Shown: positions 42,362 to 51,217, numbered from the stretch's first letter. The stretch is DNA of 64,000 nt from Streptomyces qaidamensis (GCF_001611795.1 NZ_CP015098.1:5580001-5644000), one strand, 5' to 3'. The notes: a model not told the origin generated them from the letters alone. A program made the numbers and translations.

Positions 42362-43298
42362 GACGGCCGTCCTGCGGCAGCGCACCCACCAGGAGCGGCC
42401 CGCACCACCCCGCAAGGGCGGTCTCCTGGCCGGTCTCCTCAGGACCGCGCGCCCCAAGCAGTGGGTCAAGAACGTCCTCGTGGTCGCCGCCCCGGCCGCC
42501 GCGGGCGAGCTCTTCTCCCGGCACGCCCTGGGCCGACTCGCCCTGGTCTTCGTCCTCTTCACCGCCTGCGCCGCCGCCGTCTACCTCGTCAACGACGCCC
42601 GCGACGCCGACGCCGACCGCGCCCACCCCGTGAAGCGACACCGCCCGGTCGCCGCCGGGCAGGTCCCCGTGCCCGTCGCCTACGCCGTCGGCGGCTGCCT
42701 CGGCATCCTCGCGCCCGCCGCCGCGGCCTGGCTGTGCGGCCCGGCCGTCGCCGCGCTGCTGACCGCCTACCTCGCCATGCAACTGGCCTACTGCATCAGC
42801 CTCAAGCACGTCCTCGTCGTCGACCTCGCCGTCGTCACCACCGGCTTCCTGATGCGGGCGATGATCGGCGGACTCGCCCTCGGCATCCCGCTGTCGCGCT
42901 GGTTCCTGATCACCACCGGCTTCGGCGCGCTGTTCATGGTGTCGGCCAAGCGCTACTCGGAAGCCGTCCAGATGGCCGGAAAGGCAGGCGCCACCCGGGC
43001 GTTGCTCACCGAGTACACCACCGGCTACCTCCGCTTCGTCTGGCAGCTCGCGGCCGGTGTCGCCGTCCTCGGCTACTGCCTGTGGGCCATGGAGGAGGGC
43101 GGCGTCCCGCACACCAGCGTGCTGCCCTGGCGCCAACTGTCCATGGTCGCCTTCATCCTGGCGGTCCTCCGCTACGCCGTCTTCGCCGACCGCGGCACGG
43201 CCGGCGAACCCGAGGACGTCGTCCTGCGCGACCGCGCGCTCGCCCTCATCGGCGTGGCATGGGTGGCGATGTACGGCCTGGCCGTGGCGAACTGGTGA
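42354..43298 (+). CDS. UbiA-family polyprenyl-phosphate phosphoribosyltransferase
   Basis: A 314-residue membrane prenyltransferase-type enzyme with the first Asp-rich motif YLVNDARDADADRAHPVKRH, followed by RPVAAG, the pattern of decaprenyl-phosphate phosphoribosyltransferase (Rv3806c) rather than quinone UbiA. A second region is VSAKRYSEAVQMAGKAG. It joins PRPP to polyprenyl phosphate, the committed step to polyprenylphosphoryl-ribose and -arabinose. The start lies within the PAP2 gene and the stop overlaps the GtrA gene start (GTGA). Confidence 0.9.
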   Translation: MTETAVLRQRTHQERPAPPRKGGLLAGLLRTARPKQWVKNVLVVAAPAAAGELFSRHALGRLALVFVLFTACAAAVYLVNDARDADADRAHPVKRHRPVAAGQVPVPVAYAVGGCLGILAPAAAAWLCGPAVAALLTAYLAMQLAYCISLKHVLVVDLAVVTTGFLMRAMIGGLALGIPLSRWFLITTGFGALFMVSAKRYSEAVQMAGKAGATRALLTEYTTGYLRFVWQLAAGVAVLGYCLWAMEEGGVPHTSVLPWRQLSMVAFILAVLRYAVFADRGTAGEPEDVVLRDRALALIGVAWVAMYGLAVANW

Positions 43299-43747
43299 CC
43301 ACGCGCGTGTGGCGGAGCCCCTCGCTCCCGGCCCGCCGGGAACTGATCGGCTTCGCCACCGTCGGCCTCCTCGCCTACGCCGTCGACCTCGCCCTGTTCA
43401 CGTACCTGCGCGGCCCCGCCGGACTCGACCCGCTCCCCGCCAAGTCCCTGTCCTTCCTGGCCGCCTGCACGGTCGCCTACGCGGGCAACGCCCTCGGCCC
43501 CTATCGGACCACGCGCGCCACAGGCCTGCGCCCGTACGCCGTGTTCTTCGCCGTGAACCTCGCCGGAGCCGCCGTACAACTGCTCTGCCTGGCCGTCAGT
43601 CACTACGGCCTCGGGCTCACCTCGCAGCGCGCGGACACCGTCTCCGGCGCGGTCATCGGTATGGCACTGGCCACAGTCCTGCGGTTCTGGGGTACCCGTA
43701 CATGGGTGTTCCGGGCGGAGGGCAGAGTCGGATCATGGACTGGCTGA
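43295..43747 (+). CDS. GtrA-family membrane protein
   Basis: A 150-residue protein with four helices: LIGFATVGLLAYAVDLALFT, LSFLAACTVAYAGNALG, YAVFFAVNLAGAAVQLLCLA and AVIGMALATVLRFWGTRTWV. It ends in RFWGTRTWVFR, the usual GtrA tail. GtrA proteins such as mycobacterial Rv3789 help move or organise polyprenyl-linked sugars across the membrane. Its place after the UbiA gene supports handling of the polyprenylphosphoryl-pentose. The GTG start overlaps the upstream stop and the 3' end overlaps the next gene by 13 bases. Confidence 0.85.
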   Translation: MTTRVWRSPSLPARRELIGFATVGLLAYAVDLALFTYLRGPAGLDPLPAKSLSFLAACTVAYAGNALGPYRTTRATGLRPYAVFFAVNLAGAAVQLLCLAVSHYGLGLTSQRADTVSGAVIGMALATVLRFWGTRTWVFRAEGRVGSWTG

Positions 43748-44652
43748 AAAAGCTACCGGTGATCGGGCCGTGGGCGGAACGGCTGATGATCACGCACGCG
43801 TGGCGGTCGTACGAGCGGCTGGACCGCGTGAAGTGGACGCGGCTGGCCGCCGCGATGACCTTCAGGAGTTTCGTCGCGCTGTTCCCGCTGCTGACGGTGG
43901 CCGCCACCATCGCCGCCGCCACGCTCAGCACGGAGCGGGAGGAGAAGCTCCAGGACAAGCTCGCCGAGCAGGTCCCCGGCATCTCCGACCAGCTGGACAT
44001 CGCCGGCCTCACGGACAACGCCGGCACGATCGGCCTCATCGCGGGCGCGCTGCTGTTCTTCACGGGCGTCAGCTGGGCCGGCTCGATGCGCGAATGCCTG
44101 CGGGCGGTGTGGGACCTCGACGACGACGAGGAGAACCCCGCCGTGCGCTACGGCAAGGACGCGGGGGTCCTGCTCGGCCTCGGCGGCGCGCTGCTCGTCA
44201 CCATCGCCGCCTCCGCCGTCGCCTCCGCGATGATCGGCTGGATCACCCGGGAACTCGGCATCGACGAGGGCGGCTGGGGCGGGGTCCTGCTGCACATCGT
44301 CGCGTTCCTGATCGCCGTCCTCGCCAACTTCCTGCTCCTGCTCTACGTCCTGACCCTGCTGCCCGGCGTCGAGCCGACGCGCCACCGCCTGTTCGTGGCG
44401 GCGCTGACCGGCGCGATCGGCTTCGAACTGCTGAAGCTGCTGCTCAGCGGCTATCTGCAGGGCGTGGCGGCGAAGAGCATGTACGGCGCGTTCGGGGTGC
44501 CCGTCGCGCTGCTGCTGTGGATCAACTTCACCTCGAAGCTGGTGCTGTTCTGCGCCTCCTGGACGGCGACGCAGAGCAAGGAGGACGAAGTCCCGGACCT
44601 CACGGGCGAGTCCGGCGGCGCACCAGATCCGGCAGCGGCCAACGGCGGTTGA
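43735..44652 (+). CDS. YihY/BrkB-family membrane protein
   Basis: The 305-residue product shows the BrkB pattern: an amphipathic N-terminus (MTFRSFVALFPLLTVAATIA) and then five or more helices, including TIGLIAGALLFFTGVSWAGS, LLGLGGALLVTIAASAVASA and LIAVLANFLLLLYVLTLLPG. FGVPVALLLWINFTSKLVLF near the C-terminus is typical. Biochemical role is unresolved. It is the last gene of the divergent polyprenyl-sugar unit by overlap, but may not take part in it. Its 3' end overlaps the convergent dacA gene by 53 bases. Confidence 0.87.
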   Translation: MDWLKKLPVIGPWAERLMITHAWRSYERLDRVKWTRLAAAMTFRSFVALFPLLTVAATIAAATLSTEREEKLQDKLAEQVPGISDQLDIAGLTDNAGTIGLIAGALLFFTGVSWAGSMRECLRAVWDLDDDEENPAVRYGKDAGVLLGLGGALLVTIAASAVASAMIGWITRELGIDEGGWGGVLLHIVAFLIAVLANFLLLLYVLTLLPGVEPTRHRLFVAALTGAIGFELLKLLLSGYLQGVAAKSMYGAFGVPVALLLWINFTSKLVLFCASWTATQSKEDEVPDLTGESGGAPDPAAANGG

Positions 44653-45913
44653 CCAGGAACGCGCCGCCCGCGAGCAGCACCAGCACCCCGCCCGTGATGC
44701 CGAGCGCGGTCCCGATGCCGCTGGAGCCGTCCGCGACCGGGGCGCCGGCCACCGGCTTCGAACCGGTCCCGGCCGTGCCGTCGGCGCCGTCCCCGGAGCC
44801 GCCGGCCTCGCCGGAGGGGTTCGCGCCGGGCTGGGCACTGGCCTGCGCTGCACCCCTGGGCGGCACCAGCTCACCCACCGGCTGTACCTTCCCGGCCGCC
44901 TTGAAGCCCCAGTCGAACAGCCGGGCCGTCTCCTTGTACACCTCGTTGTGCTCGGACTTCTCCGGGTTCATTACCGTCACCAGCAGCACTTTGCCGCCGC
45001 GCTCGGCGACGCCGGTGAAGGTGGCGCCCGCGTTGGTGGTGTTGCCGTTCTTCACGCCCGCGATGCCCTGGTAGACGGGCACGTCCACGTCACCGGCCAG
45101 CAGCCGGTTGGTGTTCCGGATCTCGAAGGGCTTACGGAGCGTCTTGCCCTTCTTGCCCTTCTTCGTCTCGCCCGGGAACTTCGCGGTGACCGTCGAGGCG
45201 TACTCGCGGAAGTCCTTCTTCTGCATCCCGGAGCGGGCGATCAGCGTCAGGTCGTAGGCCGACGACACCTGCCCCTCGGCGTCGTAACCATCCGGGCTGA
45301 CCACGTGCGTGTCGAGGGCCTGGAGCTCCTCGGCGTGCTCGTTCATCTCCTTGACGGTGTTCTCGACGCCCTTGTTCATCGCGGACAGCACGTGCACGGC
45401 GTCGTTGCCGGACTGCAGGAAGACGCCCAGCCACAGGTCGTGGACCGTGTACGTCTCGTCCTCCTTTATCCCGACCATGCTGGAGCCGGGGCCGATGCCG
45501 GCCAGGTCGGAGGGCACGACCTTGTGCTTGGTGTCCCTCGGGAACTTCGGCAGCAGCGTGTCCGCGAACAGCATCTTCAGCGTGCTGGCCGGAGCGAGGC
45601 GCCAGTGCGCGTTGTGCGCGGCCAGCACGTCACCGGACTCGGCGTCCGCGACGATCCAGGAGCGGGCGCTCAGGTCCTTCGGCAGCACCGGCACGCCGCT
45701 CGCCAGGTTCACCTGCGTCCCCGGCCTGCCGAGCCGGGCGCCGCCCACGGTCGACATCGACGCCGGGGGAGTGGCCGAGGGGCTCGCGCTCGCCGACGGG
45801 CTGCCCGAGGGCTTCGGGGCGGCGACGGCGGCGGGCGCGGCCAGGGCGAGGGACGACAGAACGGCGGAGGTGACCAGCAGGGATCGCCTGGCGGTCTTCT
45901 TCGGAGCGGGCAC
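44600..45913 (-). CDS. D-alanyl-D-alanine carboxypeptidase (S11)
   Basis: A penicillin-binding D,D-carboxypeptidase of about 437 residues with a signal peptide (SLLVTSAVLSSLALAAPAAV), a Ser-rich spacer, then the S11 domain: SxxK in LAPASTLKMLF, SxN in QSGNDAVHVL and the third motif in GVKNGNTTNAGATF, where the usual KTG is KNG. A C-terminal helix (ALGITGGVLVLLAGGAFLV) with basic tail anchors it outside the membrane. It trims stem peptides. The GTG at 45913 has no clear ribosome site, only a possible -10, so it may be leaderless. It overlaps the BrkB gene tail to tail. Confidence 0.9.
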   Translation of the reverse strand: MPAPKKTARRSLLVTSAVLSSLALAAPAAVAAPKPSGSPSASASPSATPPASMSTVGGARLGRPGTQVNLASGVPVLPKDLSARSWIVADAESGDVLAAHNAHWRLAPASTLKMLFADTLLPKFPRDTKHKVVPSDLAGIGPGSSMVGIKEDETYTVHDLWLGVFLQSGNDAVHVLSAMNKGVENTVKEMNEHAEELQALDTHVVSPDGYDAEGQVSSAYDLTLIARSGMQKKDFREYASTVTAKFPGETKKGKKGKTLRKPFEIRNTNRLLAGDVDVPVYQGIAGVKNGNTTNAGATFTGVAERGGKVLLVTVMNPEKSEHNEVYKETARLFDWGFKAAGKVQPVGELVPPRGAAQASAQPGANPSGEAGGSGDGADGTAGTGSKPVAGAPVADGSSGIGTALGITGGVLVLLAGGAFLVNRRWPLPDLVRRRTRP

Positions 45914-46004
45914 GGTCGGAAACGTACATGCAGTACGGAGGGAAGTCCCGCCTCCGGCCCCACCCCGCGAACGGAACCGGACAGACTCTGGCGATACTGG
46001 TCTC

Positions 46005-46244
46005 ATGAAGCTCAGCCGCCCCGTCTCCTGGTTCCTGCTCGCCTTCGGGGTGTGGAGCTGGGTCATCTGGATCACTTTCGTCAAGAACCTGGTTGCGGAC
46101 GGCAGCGGGCTCGCCTTCGACGACGGTCTTCCCACGGCCTACTTCTGGGTGCACCTGCTGCTCGCCGTCGTTTCCTTCGTATTGGGGACGGTCGTCGGGG
46201 CCATCGGGTTGCGTGGTCTGCGCGCACTGCGCCGGACGTCATAG
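46005..46244 (+). CDS. SCO4848-family small membrane protein
   Basis: A 79-residue protein with two hydrophobic segments (VSWFLLAFGVWSWVIWITFV and FWVHLLLAVVSFVLGTVVGA) joined by a short acidic loop with DGSGLAFDDGLPTAY, then a basic tail. It corresponds to the small family named after SCO4848 of S. coelicolor. Function unknown. It is divergent from the carboxypeptidase with 91 bases between and lies 22 bases before the metallophosphoesterase gene. Confidence 0.85.
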   Translation: MKLSRPVSWFLLAFGVWSWVIWITFVKNLVADGSGLAFDDGLPTAYFWVHLLLAVVSFVLGTVVGAIGLRGLRALRRTS

Positions 46245-46266
46245 GGCGATCGGGAGACACGACACC

Positions 46267-48132
46267 GTGGTCATCGTTTTCGTACTCGTCGCAAGTCTGG
46301 TCCTGGCCGTCATCGTGACGGCCAACTGGTACGTGTGGCGCCGCCTGTTCCGCGACACGACCCGCGGCCCGGGCCTGACGCGCCGCGCGGGTGCGGTCCT
46401 GATCGCCGGCGGCTGGATCCTGGCGATCACGGCCCTGGTCGCCGAGCGCTCGGGCGCCCCGTTCTGGCTCCAGCAGGTCCTCGCCTGGCCGGGCTTCCTG
46501 TGGCTGGCCCTGTCGATATACCTGCTGCTGGCGGTGCTGGCCGGGGAAATCGTCAGACCGTTGCTGCGCCGCTTCCTGGAACACCGGGCGAGACGAACGG
46601 ACCAGGGCACACAGCCCGGCCCGGCGACGCCCACCGCGCACGCCCCGGCGGGTTCCGCGGGCATGCCGGCCACGGACCCCGATTCCCCTGCGGACGGCAC
46701 TCCCGCCACGGGCCCGACAGGCCCCCAGGCCGACGGCGGAGGCCCGGCCACCTCCGCGACCGCCTCGCGGCCCGACGGCGGCGTCGGCGCGGCCTCCACG
46801 GCGACGGCCGCGCCCGCGGCAGACTCCCAGCCGGGCGGCGGCACCACCCAGGCATCTGCGCCCGCGGCCGTGCCGCGGCCCGGCGGTGGCGTCGGCGCGT
46901 CCACGGCCGCGACGGCCGGGCCGCAGGCGAACGGCGGCGGCACGGCTCCCGTGCCCGAGCCCGGCGATGCCGGCGGAGCTTCTGCGTCCGAGACGGCGGC
47001 AGGCTCCCAGCCGGGCGGCGGCACCACTCAGACATCTGCGCCCGCGGCCGTGCCGCAGGCGAAGGGCGGCGGCACGGCTCCCGTGCCCGAGCCCGGCGAT
47101 GCCGGCGGAGCTTCTGCGTCCGGGACGGCGGCAGGCTCCCAGCCGGGCGGCGGCACCACCCAGGCATCTGCGCCCGCGGCCGCGTCGCAGCCCGGCCACG
47201 GCGCCTCCGCCACCGTCCCCCACCCGCCGGGTCCGGACGCGTCGCCCGAGGGCACCCCGGAGCCCCCTGCCGCCCCGGACCCGACCGGCACCGCCACCCC
47301 CGCCGGCCTCTCCCGTCGCCTCTTCGTCTCCCGCGTCGTCGCCGGGGCCGCCGCGGCCGCGGCCGTCGGGACCGTGGGGTACGGGACGTACGGCGTGCTG
47401 CGCGGGCCGAAGGTCAAGCGGGTCACCGTGCCCCTGGCCAAGCTGCCGCGCGCCGCGCACGGGTACCGGATCGCCGTGGTCAGTGACGTGCACCTCGGCC
47501 CGGTCCTGGGACGCGGCTTCGCACAGAAGGTCGTCGACACGATCAACTCGACCCAGCCCGACCTGATCGCGGTCGTCGGCGACCTGGTCGACGGCAGCGT
47601 GAAGGACCTGGGCCCGGCGGCCGCCCCGCTGGCGCAACTGAGGGCCCGTCACGGTTCCTACTTCGTCACCGGCAACCACGAGTACTTCTCCGGCGCCGAG
47701 CAGTGGGTCGAGGAGGTCCGCCGCCTGGGCATCGACCCCCTGGAGAACGCCCGCAGGGAGATGCCGCACTTCGACCTGGCCGGTGTCAACGACGTGACCG
47801 GCGAGGCCGAGGGCCAGGGCCCCGACTACGCGAAGGCACTCGGCGACCGGGACACCGCACGCGCGTGCGTCCTGCTCGCCCACCAGCCCGTCCAGATCCA
47901 CGACGCCGTCGAGCACGGCGTCGACCTGCAGCTCTCCGGCCACACCCACGGTGGCCAGCTCTGGCCGGGCAACCTCATCGCCGCCGGCGTCAACCCCACC
48001 CTCGCGGGCCTGGACCGCTACGGCGACACCCAGCTCTACGTCTCGCGCGGCGCCGGCGCCTGGGGCCCGCCCACCCGTGTGGGCGCGCCCTCGGACATCA
48101 CCCTGATCGAACTCGCGTCGAAGCAGGCCTGA
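46267..48132 (+). CDS. Membrane metallophosphoesterase with internal repeat linker and Tat-like segment
   Basis: The N-terminus has three hydrophobic helices (VVIVFVLVASLVLAVIVTAN; AGAVLIAGGWILAITALVA; GFLWLALSIYLLLAVLAG). Then come about 220 residues of Gly/Ala/Pro/Thr-rich repeats. An internal SRRLFVSRVVAG twin-arginine-like motif with an Ala-rich helix precedes a full metallophosphoesterase domain: VVSDVHLGPVLG, VGDLVDG, TGNHEYFSG, LLAHQPVQIHD and SGHTHGGQLWPG. All metal ligands are present, so the outer domain should be active; substrate unknown. The GTG start has GGGAGACAC before it. 621 residues, long for the family because of the repeats. Confidence 0.85.
   Translation: MVIVFVLVASLVLAVIVTANWYVWRRLFRDTTRGPGLTRRAGAVLIAGGWILAITALVAERSGAPFWLQQVLAWPGFLWLALSIYLLLAVLAGEIVRPLLRRFLEHRARRTDQGTQPGPATPTAHAPAGSAGMPATDPDSPADGTPATGPTGPQADGGGPATSATASRPDGGVGAASTATAAPAADSQPGGGTTQASAPAAVPRPGGGVGASTAATAGPQANGGGTAPVPEPGDAGGASASETAAGSQPGGGTTQTSAPAAVPQAKGGGTAPVPEPGDAGGASASGTAAGSQPGGGTTQASAPAAASQPGHGASATVPHPPGPDASPEGTPEPPAAPDPTGTATPAGLSRRLFVSRVVAGAAAAAAVGTVGYGTYGVLRGPKVKRVTVPLAKLPRAAHGYRIAVVSDVHLGPVLGRGFAQKVVDTINSTQPDLIAVVGDLVDGSVKDLGPAAAPLAQLRARHGSYFVTGNHEYFSGAEQWVEEVRRLGIDPLENARREMPHFDLAGVNDVTGEAEGQGPDYAKALGDRDTARACVLLAHQPVQIHDAVEHGVDLQLSGHTHGGQLWPGNLIAAGVNPTLAGLDRYGDTQLYVSRGAGAWGPPTRVGAPSDITLIELASKQA
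46825..47190 (+). repeat. In-frame 132-base tandem repeats in the phosphoesterase gene
   Basis: A 44-codon unit (TAAGSQPGGGTTQ, SAPAAVPQAKGGGTAPVPEP, GDAGGASAS) occurs in two copies starting at 46993 and 47125. An earlier diverged partial copy from 46825 carries a 48-base insertion, and a truncated copy follows. Near-identity at DNA level shows recent duplication in the linker between the membrane and catalytic parts. Confidence 0.85.
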
Positions 48133-48316
48133 CCGCGCACCCTGTGAGAGCGCTGTGAAACCACCCCGAATCGCCCATCGGTAAGTTCTTTCCCAACTCG
48201 CCGGATCTCCCTTCCCCCTGCTCAAAATCCTGTGATTGGGTGAGCCCGCCACGAAGGGTGTGGCATACGCACACGGGCCTGAACGGTCCTCAAAGGGCCT
48301 GGGGAGGGCAAAGCCG

Positions 48317-49870
48317 ATGCGATCGGTTCGCATACGGATACTCGCGGCGCTGCTCGTCCTGGCCGCCGTGGGTGTGGGCGCCTGGCGGCTCCTGCCGTCG
48401 AAGGGCGACGCCAGGACCATCACGGTCGGCACGACGGACGGCGTCACGTCGCTCGACCCCGCCGGCGCCTACGACGCGGGCTCCTGGGCGCTGTTCAGCA
48501 ACGTCTTCCAGTCGCTGCTGACCTTCGCGCCGGGCGGCACCGCCCCCGTGCCGGACGCGGCGAAGAGCTGCGCGTTCGTCCGAGGCGACCTCACCGACTA
48601 CCGCTGCGAGCTGCGCGACGGCCTCACCTTCCCGAGCGGCCGGACGATGAACGCCGAGGACGTGAAGTACTCCTTCGACCGGATTCTGAAGATCAAGGCC
48701 CCGGTCGGCCCGGCCTCCCTGTTCGGCACGCTCGGTTCCGTGGACGCCGAGGGCATGACCGTCACCTTCCACCTGACCTCGCCGGACGCGACGTTCCCCT
48801 TCAAGGTGGCCACCGGCGCCGGCTCGATCGTCGACCACACCGCGTACCCGGCCGGCAAGCTGCGCACCGGCGACCGCGTCGACGGCACCGGCCCGTACAC
48901 CCTCACCTCGTACACGAAGGGACGGGACGCGGTCCTCGCGCCCAGCCGGCACTACCGGGGCGCCGTCAGCGGCACCGCCCGGCCCGTCGAACTGCGCTAC
49001 TACGCGACCCCCGAGGCCCTGGACACCGCCCGGAAGGACAAGCAGGTCGAGGTCGCGACCGACCAGCTGCCGCCCGGCGTCCTCGCCGGCCTCAATCCGA
49101 GCGACCCCACCCAGCGCGTCTACGAGGCCGATGGCTCCGAGACCCGCAACCTGTACTTCAACACCCGCGCGGGAAAGCCGCTGCACGAGCCGAAGGTCCG
49201 CCGGGCCATCGCCTGGCTGATCGACCGCGAGCGGCTGGCCGCCACCGTCTACGACGGCACCGTCGACCCGCTGTACTCCCTGATTCCGGCCGGTCTCACC
49301 GGGCACACCGCCTCGTTCTTCGACGACTACCCGAAGCCGGACCCGGACAAGGCCCGGCAGCTGCTCACCCAGGCCGGTGTGAGCCTGCCGGTGCACTTCA
49401 CCTACGGCTACGCCAAGGGCCGTGGGGCCGGCGAGCAGGAGGGCGCCGAGATCAAGAAGGAGCTGGAGGCGAGCGGCCTGTTCAAGGTCACCCTCAAGGG
49501 CTACGAGTGGACGGCCTTCCAGAAGCAGTGGGCGAGCGGCGAGCTCGACGCGTACGCCGTCGGCTGGGTCGCCGACTTCCCCGACCCCGACACCTTCGGC
49601 GCCGCGCTCGTCGGTACCGGCAGTGCCATGAACACCGGCTACAGCAGCAAGACCGTCGACCGGCTCATCGCGGACAGCCGGCGCTTCGCGGAGCGGACCG
49701 AGGCGGACCAGGACTTCCGCTCGGTGCAGCAGACCGTCGCCGAGGACGTCCCGGTGCTGCCGCTGTGGCAGGCCAAGGAGTACGTCGTCACCACCGAGGA
49801 CGTCGGCGGCGGTCAGTACCTGTCGGACGGCACGGGCGTGTTCCGCCTGTGGAGCCTGACGGCGCTCTGA
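48317..49870 (+). CDS. Peptide/oligopeptide-type ABC substrate-binding protein (SBP family 5)
   Basis: The N-terminus is a membrane-anchor signal (ILAALLVLAAVGVGAWRLLP) without a Cys. The rest fits SBP family 5: VTSLDPAGAYDAGSWALFSN, LTFPSGRTMNAEDVKYSFDR, VRRAIAWLIDRERL and WVADFPDPDTFGAALVGTG. No ABC ATPase or permease is adjacent, so it must rely on components elsewhere or work alone as a sensor. 517 residues. The ATG at 48317 follows GGGGAGGGC. It converges on the TetR gene. Confidence 0.9.
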   Translation: MRSVRIRILAALLVLAAVGVGAWRLLPSKGDARTITVGTTDGVTSLDPAGAYDAGSWALFSNVFQSLLTFAPGGTAPVPDAAKSCAFVRGDLTDYRCELRDGLTFPSGRTMNAEDVKYSFDRILKIKAPVGPASLFGTLGSVDAEGMTVTFHLTSPDATFPFKVATGAGSIVDHTAYPAGKLRTGDRVDGTGPYTLTSYTKGRDAVLAPSRHYRGAVSGTARPVELRYYATPEALDTARKDKQVEVATDQLPPGVLAGLNPSDPTQRVYEADGSETRNLYFNTRAGKPLHEPKVRRAIAWLIDRERLAATVYDGTVDPLYSLIPAGLTGHTASFFDDYPKPDPDKARQLLTQAGVSLPVHFTYGYAKGRGAGEQEGAEIKKELEASGLFKVTLKGYEWTAFQKQWASGELDAYAVGWVADFPDPDTFGAALVGTGSAMNTGYSSKTVDRLIADSRRFAERTEADQDFRSVQQTVAEDVPVLPLWQAKEYVVTTEDVGGGQYLSDGTGVFRLWSLTAL

Positions 49871-49889
49871 GGTCCCGCCCGGCCGCGGC

Positions 49890-50636
49890 TCAGGGGTCGG
49901 TGCGCCGCCGGGCCGCCGGATCGGGGATGGCGTTCGTCATCCCCGGCAGGAACTCCGTGAACAGCTCGTGCACCTCGCGCACGAGCGGGCGCAGCACCCG
50001 GAAGCGGGCCAGGGCGACGCCCCGCGCGGTGAGCCGGGCTCCGCGCTCGGCGAGCCGGTAGCTGCGCTCGCGCCCCTCGGTGCGGTCGAAGATCCAGTAC
50101 AGGACGAGTCCCATCTGGGACAGCCACATCAACTCGGGCAGGACGTCCCGCAGTTCCTCGGGGACCTTGGTCTTGGTGGCCCCGGCGAGCACCTCCCGGT
50201 GCACGCTGATGGCCTCCTCGCGCGCGTGCTCCGACTCGGGCGAGAAGGGGCTGAGCGGGCTGTCCGGGTCGGCGGCGTTCTTGAAGAACTGCACCGCGAA
50301 CTCGTGGTAGGGCGCCGCGATGTCCAGCCAGGCCCGCAGTACGCCCGCCAGCCGGGCCTCCAGGTCTCGCTCCCGGTCCAGGATCTCCCGGACCGCCACC
50401 TGGTGCTCGGCGGCGATCCGGTCGTAGAAGCCCTGGATCAGGTGCTCCTTGCCGGCGAAGTAGTAGTACGCGTTGCCGACGGAGACGCCGGCCTCCTTGG
50501 CGATGGCCCGCATCGTCGTCTTGTCGTAGCCGCGCTCCTGGAACAGCCGCATGGCCGTCTCCAGGATCAGGGCGCGGGTCTGCTCGGACTTGGTGGGGGT
50601 GGCGCCGTCGTCGGGGCCGTCGTTCTTCGCGGGCAC
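49890..50636 (-). CDS. TetR-family transcriptional repressor
   Basis: Residues about 18-65 form a typical TetR DNA-binding domain (SEQTRALILETAMRLFQERG, then IAKEAGVSVGNAYYYFAGKE). The remaining 180 residues are the helical ligand-binding part, ending in a long Arg-rich tail. It is the third gene of a minus-strand unit after a membrane protein and a DCC thioredoxin-like protein. Two TTGAACA...-type palindromes in the promoter of that unit are its probable operators. The GTG at 50636 stands seven bases after TAGGCT, which suggests a second, leaderless promoter. Confidence 0.88.
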   Translation of the reverse strand: MPAKNDGPDDGATPTKSEQTRALILETAMRLFQERGYDKTTMRAIAKEAGVSVGNAYYYFAGKEHLIQGFYDRIAAEHQVAVREILDRERDLEARLAGVLRAWLDIAAPYHEFAVQFFKNAADPDSPLSPFSPESEHAREEAISVHREVLAGATKTKVPEELRDVLPELMWLSQMGLVLYWIFDRTEGRERSYRLAERGARLTARGVALARFRVLRPLVREVHELFTEFLPGMTNAIPDPAARRRTDP

Positions 50637-50692
50637 GGGAAGAGAGCCTAACGTCAGCACCGGTGCGGCCATCGGTGCGGCTACCGGTGCGC

Positions 50693-51217
50693 TTACCTGG
50701 GGGCGCAGGTGCCGTCGGCGCAGCCCGGCGCGGTGTAGCTCCATCCGCTGCCGGGGGCGTACGACCAGCCGTCCGCGCGCCGGTACACCCGGCCGCCCCA
50801 CTGCGCGCCGCCGCGCTGCCCCCGGTGGGCCTGCGCCCCGCGCCACTTGGCGGCGGCGAGCACCGCGCCCTTGGCCAGCCGGGCGCCGGCCGGGGTGCTC
50901 AGCCGGTGGGCGAGCGGCCGGTGCTCGCGCAGCGCCCACAGGGTGACCACCCAGGCGGCTGGGCCCCGGTAGACCTGCCCGGCGTCGCCGATGACGGTGA
51001 TCTCGTCGAGGGTGGCGCCGTGGTCGAGGCCGGGGAAGCGCCGACGGGCCTCCTGGGAGGCGGCCGGGACCGGCTCCAGCGGCACCAGCTTCGGCTGCCG
51101 CAGGAGCCAGTCGCGCAGGAACGCGCACAGGGAGCACTCGGCGTCGTACAGGACGGTGAGCCGGCGGACCGGTGCGGGTGCGTTCATGCCGGTCGCGTTC
51201 GTGCTGGTGGCGTTCAC
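50693..51217 (-). CDS. DCC-family thiol-disulfide oxidoreductase-like protein (DUF393)
   Basis: The product begins with TVLYDAECSLCAFLRDWLL, the DxxCxxC signature for which the DCC family is named, and continues with LDEITVIGDAGQVYRGPAAW. The C-terminal third is rich in Gly, Trp and Tyr (WSYAPGSGWSYTAPG, ending CADGTCAPR) and is unusual. Family members are thought to be thioredoxin-like; function is not proven. 174 residues. It lies 15 bases after a membrane protein gene and 56 bases before the TetR gene. Confidence 0.85.
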   Translation of the reverse strand: MNATSTNATGMNAPAPVRRLTVLYDAECSLCAFLRDWLLRQPKLVPLEPVPAASQEARRRFPGLDHGATLDEITVIGDAGQVYRGPAAWVVTLWALREHRPLAHRLSTPAGARLAKGAVLAAAKWRGAQAHRGQRGGAQWGGRVYRRADGWSYAPGSGWSYTAPGCADGTCAPR

